Assembly (NCBI RefSeq): GCF_030068615.1 | Contig: NZ_JASJOC010000001.1 | Span: 875,045 to 939,044, forward strand | DNA: 64,000 bases | Reading direction: 5' to 3' | Origin: Halostagnicola sp. A-GB9-2 | GTDB taxonomy: Archaea; Halobacteriota; Halobacteria; Halobacteriales; Natrialbaceae | Part shown: piece after piece, positions 25,880-35,042 of the stretch | How positions within the stretch are numbered: position 1 is the stretch's first letter | How the letters are laid out: each line of letters opens with the position of its first letter | Program-made: the position numbers and the translations under genes | The notes under the pieces: generated by a model | Database searches by the model: none | What the model was told of the DNA's origin: nothing | The model's input: the letters and a program-made list of their open reading frames with translations, nothing else

Positions 25880-26953
25880 TTACGATTCGAATTCGACGCG
25901 GTCGCCCGTCTCGGCGGACTCGTAGGCGGCCTCGATCACTCGAAGGTCCGCAACACCATCCGTTCCGTCGGGTTCCGGGTGCGTTCCCGTCTGTACGCAG
26001 TACCCGAAGTAATCGAATTCTTCGCAGACCTCGTCTACAGGTGGCCCGGTGTACTCCATTCGCATCTCGCCGCTCTCGACGACGATTTCCTGGGGGACGA
26101 CGCCCCCGAACGGCGAGGCAATCGAGATCATCCCGTCCGTTCCGACGAGTTGGAGCTGACTGCTTGCGTGGGCGTCGAAACTCGCCGTACAGGCCGCCGT
26201 TGTACCCCCGGGGAATTCGAGTTGGACCGAAACGTGCTCGTCGACGCGGTCGAACGGCTCGTCGCTCGAGTGGGTCGACGCGTACACCGAGACGGGGTCA
26301 GCATCGAGGAGGTATCGCGTGGTGTTGATCGGATAGATGCCGAGATCGACCAACGCGCCGCCGCCGGCGAGTTCTGGATTCAGCCGCCACGTGTCGGCGT
26401 TCGTGTACTCGAGCAACGGATGGGAGAACGCGCCGTGAACCTGCACGACGTCGCCGATGACGCCGCCGCCAACGAGTTCCCGGGATCGTCGGACCGTCGG
26501 CTCGAGTTGCAGTCGATAGGCGGTCATCAGCGTAACGCCTACTGTCGAACAGGCGTCGACGACCTCACGCGCACGCTCAAGCGTTACCTCGAGCGGTTTC
26601 TCACAGATGACGTGTTTTTCGCGTCGGGCCGCCGAAAGTGCGTACCGTCCGTGGTACGCGTTCGGCGTCGAAATGTAGACGGCGTCGTATTCGGCCTCGA
26701 GGTCGCCGGCTAGATACGCGTCGTAACCGATGACGTGCTCGACATCGAACTCGTCCGCGACGGCTCGCGTTCGACGCGCCGAACTCGTCACGAGGACCGT
26801 CGTCTCACAATAGGATCCCGCACGAATACCGGGAAGCGCACGGTTCCGTGCGAAGCCGCCGATTCCGAGTACTGCGATCCGAACCGTGTCGTCGATCGAT
26901 TCTCGCTCCCAGTCACGCCGTCTGAAGTCAATGAAGTAGTCCTCGAGCGTCAT
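25880..26953 (-). CDS. Gfo/Idh/MocA oxidoreductase, resembling haloarchaeal D-xylose 1-dehydrogenase
   Basis: 357 aa. N-terminal MTLEDYFIDFRRRDWERE then Rossmann motif VLGIGGFARNRALPGI, CEKPLEV (catalytic Lys-Pro), and the GFO C-terminal fold with DTWRLNPELAGGGALVDLGI and PINTTRYLLDADPV. From memory this pattern is very close to the NADP+ xylose dehydrogenase (Gfo6/Xdh) of Haloarcula and Haloferax. That enzyme oxidises xylose (and glucose) to lactone. ATG 26953 rather than 26977. No other pentose-pathway genes are adjacent. Confidence 0.87.
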   Translation of the reverse strand: MTLEDYFIDFRRRDWERESIDDTVRIAVLGIGGFARNRALPGIRAGSYCETTVLVTSSARRTRAVADEFDVEHVIGYDAYLAGDLEAEYDAVYISTPNAYHGRYALSAARREKHVICEKPLEVTLERAREVVDACSTVGVTLMTAYRLQLEPTVRRSRELVGGGVIGDVVQVHGAFSHPLLEYTNADTWRLNPELAGGGALVDLGIYPINTTRYLLDADPVSVYASTHSSDEPFDRVDEHVSVQLEFPGGTTAACTASFDAHASSQLQLVGTDGMISIASPFGGVVPQEIVVESGEMRMEYTGPPVDEVCEEFDYFGYCVQTGTHPEPDGTDGVADLRVIEAAYESAETGDRVEFES

Positions 26954-27115
26954 ACCACCGCTACGACATCGACCCAAAAGATTCCAATTCAGGGGGTGAA
27001 GACAGTTCGAGTGAGATGGTAGTTTCGTCCGTCAAAGGGGAGACGGACACAGCATTGGCAGTCAATAACAATCAGTCAAACGCTGTGATTGAAGGAAAAA
27101 GTTATTCAATGGCGG

Positions 27116-27140
27116 CCTGTGGACTAGGACAATCCACAGG
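27116..27140 (+). promoter_or_regulatory. Palindromic operator before nadABC
   Basis: CCTGTGGA (27116-27123) and TCCACAGG (27133-27140) are perfect 8-bp arms with a 9-bp spacer. A TATA-like GTTATTCAA (about 27101-27109) places the transcription start inside it, and the nadA ATG is 9 bp downstream. This position suits repression by a NAD-status regulator; the protein is unknown. Confidence 0.6.
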
Positions 27141-27148
27141 AAGATACA

Positions 27149-28282
27149 ATGGTAACAATGGAAACCGCAGATCTCGATACAGATCTAAGTTTATTCAAAT
27201 ACGACAATCTCGAACAACTTCCACCCGGGTATCGGGATCTCGAAGAGGATGAACGAACGGAGCGTATCGAAGCCGCACTCGAGGCGTTAGGCGAGGACGT
27301 GGTGATTCTGGGACACAATTACCAGCGTCGGGAGATCGTCGAACACGCCGATTTCGTCGGTGACTCATATCAGCTTTCGAAGGAGGCCGCGAAAGCCGAC
27401 GCCGAGTACGTCATCTTCGGCGGCGTGACGTTCATGGCCGAGTCCGCAGACATCATCACGGACGACGACCAGACCGTTATCCTCCCGTCGATGGAAGCGT
27501 CGTGTCCGATGGCCGGAATGGCCGAAGCGTTGCAGGTCGACGCCGCCTGGGCGGAGATCACCGACGCCGCACCCGACGAGGAGATCATCCCGATCACGTA
27601 CATGAACTCCTACGCGGATCTCAAGGCGTTCTGTGCGAGTCAGGGTGGCCTCGTCTGTACCTCCTCGAACGCGCATAAGGCGTTCGAGTACGCCTTCGAA
27701 AAGGGGGACAAGGTCCTGTTTTTGCCCGACAAACACCTCGGCGAGAACACCGCCCACAGGCTGGGCTTGGCGGACGATATCGCCGAGTGGGATCCCTGGG
27801 ATCCCGAGGGGAAAGACGCCGAAGAGGTCGCTGACAGCGACATCATCCTCTGGGACGGCTACTGTCAGGTCCACGAACGATTCCGGGTCGAGCACATCGA
27901 GGAAATCCGCGAATCGGATCCGGACGCGAAGGTCATCGTCCACCCGGAATGTCGCCGTGAAGTCGTCGAAGCCGCCGACAAAGCGGGCTCGACGGCGACG
28001 ATCTGTGAGACGGTCGAAAACGCAGATCCCGGCGACACGTGGGCGATCGGCACCGAAATTCATCTCACGAACCACCTCCAGCGCTGGCACCCCGAGGTGA
28101 ACGTTTTGCCGCTCTGTGGTGACGCGTGCATGGATTGTAACGCGATGCGCCAGATCGATCCCAACTACCTCACCTGGGTCCTCGAGGAACTGCTCGAGGG
28201 ACGCGAACGGAACGTCATCGAGGTCGCGCCCGGCGAAAAGGAGATGGCCGAACTGGCCCTCGAACGAATGCTCGAGATCTAA
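27149..28282 (+). CDS. nadA: Quinolinate synthase
   Basis: A 377-aa 4Fe-4S enzyme condensing iminoaspartate with dihydroxyacetone phosphate to quinolinate. Seen: ILGHNYQRREIVEHADFVGDS, VFGGV-type motif IFGGVTFMAE, EASCPMAGMAE (first cluster Cys), VHPECRREV (second), and GDACMDCNAMRQI (third). ATG 27149 directly follows the palindrome. Operon: the nadA stop is 2 bp before nadB. Confidence 0.97.
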   Translation: MVTMETADLDTDLSLFKYDNLEQLPPGYRDLEEDERTERIEAALEALGEDVVILGHNYQRREIVEHADFVGDSYQLSKEAAKADAEYVIFGGVTFMAESADIITDDDQTVILPSMEASCPMAGMAEALQVDAAWAEITDAAPDEEIIPITYMNSYADLKAFCASQGGLVCTSSNAHKAFEYAFEKGDKVLFLPDKHLGENTAHRLGLADDIAEWDPWDPEGKDAEEVADSDIILWDGYCQVHERFRVEHIEEIRESDPDAKVIVHPECRREVVEAADKAGSTATICETVENADPGDTWAIGTEIHLTNHLQRWHPEVNVLPLCGDACMDCNAMRQIDPNYLTWVLEELLEGRERNVIEVAPGEKEMAELALERMLEI

Positions 28283-28284
28283 CC

Positions 28285-29928
28285 ATGACGGACGAATCCA
28301 GTACCACGATCGATCGAGAGCAAGAAGAGTTCGCGGACGTCCTCGTCGTCGGAAGCGGCATCGCGGGCTGTTCGGCGGCGCTCGCCGCCGCTCGAGAGGG
28401 TGCAGACGTTCTCCTCATCACGAAATCGAGCCGACCCGATGGGGCGAGTACGGATTGGGCACAGGGTGGGATCTCGACGACTCGGGGCAATCCGAAGAGC
28501 CTCAAGGCGGATATTCTCGAGGCGAGCGACCAGACTGCCGACCCAGACGCCGTCGACGCGCTGGTCGAGGATGCGGACGAAGCGGTTGAAGACGTTTTGC
28601 TTTCAACACTCAAAATCGAATTCGATGAGTCTTCGGAAGATCGCGACGAATCCTCCACGGACGGGAACGAACCGGCGGCGGACGACACCTTCGACTACAC
28701 GAGAGAGGCCGCCCACTCCGAACACCGAATTCTCCACGTCAACGCCTCGACGGGGACGCACATCCTCCGACCGTTTCTAAATCATCTCGACGAGTACGAC
28801 GGAATCGAGATTCGCCAGGATACCGCCGCACTCGAGTTACTTACCCACGAGGGCCGAGTCCACGGCGTCGTCACCGACGAGCAAGCGAGTGGGAAGCCGA
28901 TCTACGCGGGCGCGACGATTCTCGCGACCGGGGGTATCGGCGCGCTCTACAGTCGGTCGACCAACCCCGACGGCGCCACGGGAGACGGCATCGCGATGGC
29001 CGCCCTTGCGGGAGCCGACGTGGCGGATATGGAGTACATCCAGTTTCACCCGACTGCCTATGCCGGGGGCAAGGCGCGTGGTGACTCGAATCGAGGCGAC
29101 GATGCCGCCGAGGGAGACGACCCCTTCTTGCTCTCAGAAGCGCTCCGAGGCGAGGGAGCCGTCCTCCGAAACGGAGACGGCGAGCGGTTCATGACGGAGT
29201 ACCACCCGCAAGGAGACCTCGCCCCGCGGGATATCGTCGCCCGCGCGGTGGCCGACGAACGCGACGCGACCGGCGAGGTCGTCCTCGACGTGAGCCCACT
29301 CGAGTTCGAGGCGGAGTATCCGGCGCTGGCCGAGAAGTGCCGCGCCCGAGGAATTACGGGCGAGGAGATTCCCGTCGCACCCTGCGAACACTTCCTCTGT
29401 GGCGGCATCGACGTCGACGAGGACGGCCGCACGTCGCTCGACCGTCTCTATGCAGTCGGCGAGTGCGCCCGAACGGGCGTTCACGGAGCGAACCGATTGG
29501 CGAGTACGAGCCTGCTCGAGGGGCTCGTCTGGGGGCTCCGCGCCGGCGAAGATGCCGCGGGGGACGAACCCGAACCCGACCGCGTCGAGGCTCCCGACCT
29601 GTTGAATCGAGACCCCGAACTCCCCGAACGCTTCGCCGCGGAAAAATCGCGCCGGCTCGAGCGAACGATGGACGAGCACCTCGGATTGCGACGCAACCCC
29701 GGCGACATCGGGCGTGCGAACGCGGTACTCCGTCGACTCAAAGGCGAGGTCGACGCCTACATTCGCACGCGCACCGCCCGAGACCTCTACGAACTCCGGA
29801 ACGCGAGCGTGACAGCGCTGTTGATCGCCCGCGCGGCGGGCGAGAATACGACCTCGAGAGGGTGTCACTACGTCGTCGACGATAGCGAGAGCGTCGAGAC
29901 ACATGCGAACACGTCGGCCGACGACTGA
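28285..29928 (+). CDS. nadB: L-aspartate oxidase
   Basis: A 547-aa flavoprotein oxidising aspartate to iminoaspartate for NadA. Dinucleotide motif VLVVGSGIAGCSAALAAA, the succinate-dehydrogenase-like STDWAQGGI, FAD region ATGGIGALYSRSTNP, substrate residues in EYIQFHPTA and HGANRLASTSLLEGLVWG. An acidic insertion (about residues 112-135) is a haloadaptation. Expect fumarate or O2 as acceptor. Translationally linked to nadA. Confidence 0.96.
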   Translation: MTDESSTTIDREQEEFADVLVVGSGIAGCSAALAAAREGADVLLITKSSRPDGASTDWAQGGISTTRGNPKSLKADILEASDQTADPDAVDALVEDADEAVEDVLLSTLKIEFDESSEDRDESSTDGNEPAADDTFDYTREAAHSEHRILHVNASTGTHILRPFLNHLDEYDGIEIRQDTAALELLTHEGRVHGVVTDEQASGKPIYAGATILATGGIGALYSRSTNPDGATGDGIAMAALAGADVADMEYIQFHPTAYAGGKARGDSNRGDDAAEGDDPFLLSEALRGEGAVLRNGDGERFMTEYHPQGDLAPRDIVARAVADERDATGEVVLDVSPLEFEAEYPALAEKCRARGITGEEIPVAPCEHFLCGGIDVDEDGRTSLDRLYAVGECARTGVHGANRLASTSLLEGLVWGLRAGEDAAGDEPEPDRVEAPDLLNRDPELPERFAAEKSRRLERTMDEHLGLRRNPGDIGRANAVLRRLKGEVDAYIRTRTARDLYELRNASVTALLIARAAGENTTSRGCHYVVDDSESVETHANTSADD

Positions 29929-29954
29929 TACCGAACGATACGACGCATCCAAAC

Positions 29955-30770
29955 ATGATATCCGACACGCAGATCGAACACTGGCTTCGCGAAGATATCG
30001 GCCACCACGACGTAACTAATCAGGTTCCCGGCGAGACGACGGGACGACTCGTTGCGAAAGAGTCCGGCACCGTCGCCGGCCTCGAGGCGGCTCGTGCCGT
30101 CTTCGACTACCTCGGCGTCGACGTCACCGGGTCGGTCGATCCAGGGACTCGAGTCGACGCCGGCGACGTTGTCTTCCAAGTCGAGGGACCCGCACGCGAC
30201 GTGCTTCGAGGCGAACGCGTTGCCGTCAACCTCGCCGGCCACGCCTCGGGAATCGCGACGAAAACGCGGGCAGCGGTCGAGCGCGCTCGAGGCGAATCCG
30301 ACGCCGTTCGGATCGCAGGGACCAGAAAAACGACGCCCGGCCTCCGCGGACTCGAGAAGCGAGCCGTCGTCGCTGGTGGCGGCGACACCCACCGACTCGA
30401 CCTGTCGCATATGGTCATGATCAAGGAGAACCACATCGCCGAAATGGGCCTCGAGGAAGCCATTGGCGAGTTCCGCGAGCGAGTCTCGTTCGCGACGAAG
30501 ATCGAAGTCGAGGTGGAAACGGTCGAGGATGCCCCGCGAGCGGCCGAAGCCGGTGCCGACATCGTTCTACTCGACAATATGGACCCCGAAGCGGTCGAGA
30601 CGGCCGTCTCGGCACTCGAGGTATACGAAGGGACGCTTACCGAAGCCAGTGGAGGGATTACGCTCGAGACGGTCCCCGAATATGCGGCGACGGGAGTCGA
30701 CATCGTTTCGATGGGGACGCTCACCCACTCGGCGCCGACGCTTGACCTCTCGTTTCGAACGTCCGGGTAG
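29955..30770 (+). CDS. nadC: Nicotinate-nucleotide pyrophosphorylase (quinolinate phosphoribosyltransferase)
   Basis: A 271-aa enzyme making nicotinate mononucleotide from quinolinate and PRPP. Seen: LREDIGHHDVTNQV, ERVAVNLAGHASGIAT, GTRKTTPGLRGLEKRAVVAGG, HMVMIKENHI, and VDIVSMGTLTHSA. It completes the nadABC operon with 26 bp after nadB. ATG at 29955. Confidence 0.97.
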   Translation: MISDTQIEHWLREDIGHHDVTNQVPGETTGRLVAKESGTVAGLEAARAVFDYLGVDVTGSVDPGTRVDAGDVVFQVEGPARDVLRGERVAVNLAGHASGIATKTRAAVERARGESDAVRIAGTRKTTPGLRGLEKRAVVAGGGDTHRLDLSHMVMIKENHIAEMGLEEAIGEFRERVSFATKIEVEVETVEDAPRAAEAGADIVLLDNMDPEAVETAVSALEVYEGTLTEASGGITLETVPEYAATGVDIVSMGTLTHSAPTLDLSFRTSG

Positions 30771-30834
30771 CAATTTGATGGGGGAGATTGTCAAACCATA
30801 ATACATATAAATTCAATGTGAGAGATACGAAGGT

Positions 30835-31263
30835 ATGGACGGGACACACGGCTCTGAGGCGGAAGGGTTCGAAAACACGCCGTTGACGCCGACACGGCTC
30901 GGAGCGGCCGCCGCAGTTTTCGACATCGTCGCTTTCACTTTCATCGGTTATCTCGTACTCGAAGATCCTGCACTCGGCGCCGTTTCCGGCCTTCTGATCG
31001 GCCTCGGCGTCTACCAGTTCCTGCCCCTGATGATGCAACCGGACGGCCTCGAGTCGAATGAGGACTCCGCCTCCGGTAATCCGGTCCGCGGATACCACCG
31101 ACTCGCAGGCGGCTACGGATTGTCCGTCGCGGGCCTCGTCTTTTTCGCGGTGGGGTTCGCCGAGTTCGAGCTCCTGGTCGGCGTCCCGGCGGCGCTCGTC
31201 GCCGGTGCCGTGGTGTATATCGTCGCCGGGTTCGTGTTCCCTAACGCGGCGGTAGGTGAGTAG
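30835..31263 (+). CDS. Membrane protein with four predicted helices
   Basis: 142 aa; helices at about 23-42, 46-65, 93-112 and 117-138, with a charged loop after the second. A TATA-like AATACATATAAA (about 30800-30811) is about 28 nt upstream of ATG 30835, so it has its own leaderless promoter rather than belonging to the nad operon. No family recognised. Confidence 0.75.
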   Translation: MDGTHGSEAEGFENTPLTPTRLGAAAAVFDIVAFTFIGYLVLEDPALGAVSGLLIGLGVYQFLPLMMQPDGLESNEDSASGNPVRGYHRLAGGYGLSVAGLVFFAVGFAEFELLVGVPAALVAGAVVYIVAGFVFPNAAVGE

Positions 31264-31375
31264 AGCGGCCACACCATCGAGTGGGCCGGTTTCGTCACGA
31301 CTCGAGCCGACAGCGAGTGCACTCGAGCGAACCGAATCCGTTCCACCGTATCGTCATACGCTCGAGCGAACTCAC

Positions 31376-32359
31376 TCAGAGCGTATAATCGGTCTCCGAG
31401 GCGGCAAACGGCATGACGGTCGCGTTCCGCTGGGCGACCCATGAAAGCCGGAGAACGAACGACGCGAGAATCGCCAGCGGAGCGAAGCAGGCGACCAACG
31501 CGACCAGCGTCGCGCCGACGATAGCGGTCGCCGGAAGCGCCTCGATCGCCGCGAGATCGTAAACCGCGAGCGTCGCGGCGGTGAGAAACTGCGCCGGAAG
31601 CCCGACGAACAGCAAGATCCTCGAGAGAAAGGACAACTCCTTTGTGATGTAGACGGTTCGAAAGTACTTCCGAGCGACGTCGATGTGAAGCAGATGCTCG
31701 CGGATCGATTCGACTAATTCGCGCTGGGACTCCGAAAGCCGGTCCGCGTATTCGGTCTCGATTCGGGAGAGTTCGTAGAGCTGTTCGGCCTGTGTCGTCC
31801 CGAGCGTCGCCGCGATGGCACCGAAAATCTCCTCGTCGGCGGCGGGCGTATCGAGTGCCTTCGTGACGGTTCGGACGTCCCGACGGAGCGCGCCCGCGAG
31901 GTCGTCGAACTCCGCCGCCAACTCGTCGCTCGCCGCGTCCGTGCTCGATTCGCGAAGTCGCTGAGCCCGATTTCCGAGGTTCTCGTGGAGCACTCGCAAG
32001 AACGCCCCCGGCATCACGGGGCTTACCTCCCGGTCCATCACCGATTGAACCTCGTTTCTGTACTCGACGGCGTTTCGCGTTCGTTGCTCGAGATTCCCCG
32101 GCGACCCCAGTTCCCTCGAAAACACCAACTGGTTGATCGCGATGACGACCGTGATCAGCGTGAGGTTGCCACCGAGAAACGCGCTTAACAGCAGGTAAAG
32201 CGGTTCTCCGGGCTCTCGAGGAAACAGGTTCGTCACGAGAAGCACGCACAGCAACCCCAAAATCCCGCCGAGCAGGAGTCCAGCGACCGTGAGGCGATTC
32301 CCCTCGATGATTGCCCACCGAAAAACCGGATTTGCTCGAGTACCCGATTCGTTGGCCAT
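31376..32359 (-). CDS. Membrane protein with central helical domain
   Basis: 327 aa. Two N-terminal helices (about 23-45, 57-80), a long soluble acidic helical segment (about 85-240, AEFDDLAGALRRDVRTVTKAL), and two C-terminal helices (about 245-300). ATG 32359 (MANESGTRANPVF) chosen over an upstream GTG-like extension. Conserved-looking haloarchaeal membrane protein of unknown role. Confidence 0.8.
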   Translation of the reverse strand: MANESGTRANPVFRWAIIEGNRLTVAGLLLGGILGLLCVLLVTNLFPREPGEPLYLLLSAFLGGNLTLITVVIAINQLVFSRELGSPGNLEQRTRNAVEYRNEVQSVMDREVSPVMPGAFLRVLHENLGNRAQRLRESSTDAASDELAAEFDDLAGALRRDVRTVTKALDTPAADEEIFGAIAATLGTTQAEQLYELSRIETEYADRLSESQRELVESIREHLLHIDVARKYFRTVYITKELSFLSRILLFVGLPAQFLTAATLAVYDLAAIEALPATAIVGATLVALVACFAPLAILASFVLRLSWVAQRNATVMPFAASETDYTL

Positions 32360-32464
32360 AGTCGGTCTTGCTATCAGAGCCGCCATTGTGAAGGTGCTAC
32401 CGGCGAGAGAAACGGCTTGAGGAGTTCGGGATCGCTCGGTCAGCGGGCGATGACGGTGTAGAAG

Positions 32465-32484
32465 GCGAGGGTTGGGATTTGAAC
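32465..32484 (-). repeat. 20-nt copy of the tRNA-Leu 3' end (att-like)
   Basis: GCGAGGGTTGGGATTTGAAC is identical to 32593-32612, the T-arm and 3' acceptor half of the tRNA-Leu. Tyrosine integrases commonly duplicate this part of a tRNA when an element inserts. Here only 108 bp separate the copies, so this looks like a scar. Confidence 0.8.
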
Positions 32485-32527
32485 TACGCGAAGACGTTCC
32501 AGGACGCTCGTTTCAATCGCGTCCGGG

Positions 32528-32590
32528 CTGCGACTTCTCTACTTCAAATCCTGTTTGTCGCAGTTACCACTCACGGATGTTCGTGGTAAC
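32528..32590. repeat. Two adjacent hairpins between the tRNA-Leu and its 3' copy
   Basis: CTGCGAC (32528-32534) pairs with GTCGCAG (32557-32563), and GTTACCAC (32563-32570) pairs with GTGGTAAC (32583-32590). Both stems are perfect. The second begins 2 nt after the tRNA discriminator base. They could be integrase arm sites or a tRNA terminator/processing structure. Confidence 0.65.
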
Positions 32591-32591
32591 A

Positions 32592-32675
32592 TGCGAGGGT
32601 TGGGATTTGAACCCAAGGACCCCTACGGGAGCGGGTCTTAAGCCCACCGCCGTTGGCCTGCTTGGCTACCCTCGC
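32592..32675 (-). tRNA. tRNA-Leu (anticodon UAA)
   Basis: Minus-strand 84 nt including discriminator A. Acceptor GCGAGGG/CCCTCGC is a perfect 7-bp stem; the anticodon loop CTTAAGA gives UAA; a long (class II) variable arm is present as expected for leucine; T-arm TTGGG-TTCAAAT-CCCAA is perfect. No intron and no encoded CCA. Confidence 0.96.
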
Positions 32676-32879
32676 CCAAAACGTACTTGCTCGTTGCCAC
32701 CGCCTTGGGATGTGCGTTTCGGTGTGTACTCGAGTGAATTCCAGTTAACCTACAGACACGACCCACTGATAGGGTCGTTCATACCTATTTTCAACCAGCC
32801 TCAGCGGAGAACGAGTTTCGCCGAGCGAAACCGACGACTGAGTATCTATGCCGGGAGAGAATTACGAACGACCCAATGA

Positions 32880-33218
32880 CTACCAATCGACGCTGAGCGT
32901 GCCGTCACCGTGTGGGTCAGGTGCGATCTCCTCGTCGGTTCGGCGGTCGACGACGTGGATACAGCCGTCGTCTTTTTTCGCCGGACAGACCTCCGCGGCG
33001 CGGACGTTCTCCTCGAGATCCTCCTCGTCGAAGAAGTACGATTCGGGCTGTGCTAATCCGGATTTGATATCCATCGTCCAGTTATCGGCGACCTCGGCGC
33101 ACTTGCCCGCGCCGAAGCACTTGTTCGCCTCGAAGATGATCTTGTAGGGCTTTTCCTCGACCGGCGGGGCGTCGGCTGAACCGACATCGCTCGGACGTGT
33201 AATCTCGTCGTCGCTCAT
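32880..33218 (-). CDS. Ferredoxin, single cluster
   Basis: A 112-aa acidic ferredoxin. Cluster ligands are in CFGAGKC and VCPAKKDDGC; the usual four-Cys CxxCxxC motif is reduced, so a 3Fe-4S or atypical 4Fe-4S cluster is likely. The N-terminal 25 residues are a haloarchaeal acidic extension. ATG at 33218. It could serve a P450 or another oxidoreductase, but neighbours give no clue. Confidence 0.85.
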   Translation of the reverse strand: MSDDEITRPSDVGSADAPPVEEKPYKIIFEANKCFGAGKCAEVADNWTMDIKSGLAQPESYFFDEEDLEENVRAAEVCPAKKDDGCIHVVDRRTDEEIAPDPHGDGTLSVDW

Positions 33219-33411
33219 TACTCGAGTATCGGAATTCGGGCGACTTTCACGTTACGGTCGAGCGAGACGGAACACGAGGAGACGGCCTGCTCTGAACCGC
33301 CGCTGAAATGGTTCACCTATTATCAGTTTCGTCGATTAATACTATGTGATGAAATTATTTTTTTAGCTAGAATAAGTTGTTTATTATCTTCGATCGAATT
33401 ACAACACGCCC

Positions 33412-34179
33412 ATGCAGTATACCCGACGGCAAGCGCTCATGCTCACAGGAGGATCGCTCTCGATAGCTCTCGTCGCCGGCTGTCTCTCCGACACCGGCGC
33501 AGAAAGAACGCCAGCACTCGGGTCCACGGCTGACGGAAGCCCGAACGGGCCCGGTGATCGCGACGCTGGAGGGCCGAGCCAGGGGCTCCCCGACGATCTC
33601 GATCGGATCGATGTCCCGCCGTATGAAATCGAGCGGGAAAGCTGCGGTCCCAACTCGGATCGCGATCCGCTCTATCTCAGCGCCCAGATGCCCGACGAAC
33701 CGTCTCTTCCCTTCGAACACGAGGAGACGGCACGATCGATACTGCTCGACGATGGGCTCGGTGCCGAGAGCGGCTCTGACGGCGACCCGCAGCTGTATGC
33801 AACCCTCCTCACCGACGAGGACGACCTCGAGCGAGTCGCCCTCGAACCCGACATTCCGGCGACGGCGTTGATCGAAGATGCCGATTTCGACGAGGACGTG
33901 ATCCTGATCGCCCAGACCGGCTGGGGCTCAAGCGCGGAAACGCCGTTCATCAAGCGGATCGAAGAAACCGAAGACGGCATCCACGCCTTCGGGTGTTATC
34001 GCCGGCCGTGTCTGATGACGGCGGATTACACCTATCGAACGACCGTCGCTCGCGTCGACCGACCCGACGAACTCGAGTCCGGCTTGGTCAGTCTGACGGG
34101 CGATCCTGACACGCGCGTTAATTTCGCCGCCGGAGAAGGCGTCGTCACGCTCGAGGACGACTGGGCTCGGCCCACATAG
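33412..34179 (+). CDS. Tat-exported lipoprotein of unknown function
   Basis: 255 aa. Signal MQYTRRQALMLTGGS with lipobox LVAGC (twin-arginine plus lipid-modified Cys at about 24), then a Gly/Pro/Asp-rich linker (25-60) and an acidic globular part with two Cys pairs late (GCYRRPC). No domain recognised. A strongly AT-rich promoter (TTTATTAT about 33380-33387) precedes ATG 33412. Confidence 0.83.
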   Translation: MQYTRRQALMLTGGSLSIALVAGCLSDTGAERTPALGSTADGSPNGPGDRDAGGPSQGLPDDLDRIDVPPYEIERESCGPNSDRDPLYLSAQMPDEPSLPFEHEETARSILLDDGLGAESGSDGDPQLYATLLTDEDDLERVALEPDIPATALIEDADFDEDVILIAQTGWGSSAETPFIKRIEETEDGIHAFGCYRRPCLMTADYTYRTTVARVDRPDELESGLVSLTGDPDTRVNFAAGEGVVTLEDDWARPT

Positions 34180-34376
34180 CGTTCGGGAACAGACCGGTTC
34201 GGGAATCGATCGGGTGAATCGCGATCGCGTTTTTTCGATGCATCATCAATTGGTCGACGGATGGTGACAATACAACAGGAGGAAACGATACTGCCGCTGC
34301 TGCGTCCTATACCTCGAGGAATATTCGCGACTTCTCGGGGTGGTGAACCGGAAAAACGTCACGTTCGGGGGTTCGG

Positions 34377-35042
34377 TTACTCGTCATCGTGAACGGTCAC
34401 GGACTCGAGGAGGATCTCCTCCGTCGGCCGGTTGTTCGCGTCGGTTTCGACCGACCCGATGTCGTGGACGACGTCCATTCCACTGGAAGACCCGCTTTGC
34501 TCGTCTTCCGGGCCTCCGTTCACGCCACTTGCGGAGCCATCGATGACCGACCCGAAAATCGAATGATGGCCGTCGAGGTGGGGCTGGGCGCCGAGCGTGA
34601 TGAAGAATTGCGAACCGTTCGTATCCGGGCCGGAGTTGGCCATGCTCAGGATACCCGCGTCGTCGTGGCGCAGGTCGTCGTGGAACTCGTCGTCGAACTC
34701 GTAACCGGGGCCGCCGCGACCGGTCTCGGTCGGGTCGCCACCCTGAATCATGAAGTCCTCGATGATGCGGTGAAACGCCACATCGTCGTACAGCGGCTCG
34801 CCCTCGACTTCCTCGCCCGATTCGGGATCGGTCCAGGTTTTGCCGCCGGTCGCGAGGCCGACAAAATTGTCGACGGTCCGCGGCGCGCGGTCGTCGTAGA
34901 GTTCGACATCGATGTCGCCCTCGCTCGTGTGTAACGTCGCGATCAAACGCTCGTCAGTCGAACCCGTCCCTGAACTGTCGGCGTCGGGACCCGTCTCTCC
35001 GTCCGTCTCGTTCGAGTTGTTCACACAGCCAGCGAGAAACAC
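34377..35042 (-). CDS. Lipoprotein cyclophilin (peptidyl-prolyl isomerase) lacking a standard start codon
   Basis: The cyclophilin core ([57 protein letters not shown]) is intact. The called start is GTG 35042 (MFLAGC), but the same frame is open upstream to a TAG at 35118-35120, adding the leader [22 protein letters not shown]: a textbook Tat signal and lipobox. That leader contains no ATG, GTG or TTG before RR, so the natural start is lost or non-canonical (several ATC codons are available). It also has a Gly/Ser-rich insertion before the C-terminus. Likely outer-face protein folding if expressed. Confidence 0.7.
   Translation of the reverse strand: MFLAGCVNNSNETDGETGPDADSSGTGSTDERLIATLHTSEGDIDVELYDDRAPRTVDNFVGLATGGKTWTDPESGEEVEGEPLYDDVAFHRIIEDFMIQGGDPTETGRGGPGYEFDDEFHDDLRHDDAGILSMANSGPDTNGSQFFITLGAQPHLDGHHSIFGSVIDGSASGVNGGPEDEQSGSSSGMDVVHDIGSVETDANNRPTEEILLESVTVHDDE
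34571..34919 (-). repeat. Cyclophilin duplication, copy A
   Basis: 349 bp that align without gaps to 35357-35705 with 14 mismatches by eye (about 96% identity). Identity stops sharply on both sides: the N-terminal leader and the C-terminal part differ. Confidence 0.92.

Noticed and set aside
32472-32879. 135-aa ORF running across the tRNA-Leu gene
   Set aside because: It would read through the tRNA and the hairpins on the opposite strand; no recognisable protein.
34200-34376. 43-codon ORF (ATG near 34261) upstream of the lipoprotein cyclophilin end
   Set aside because: Composition is unremarkable, no motif, no promoter.
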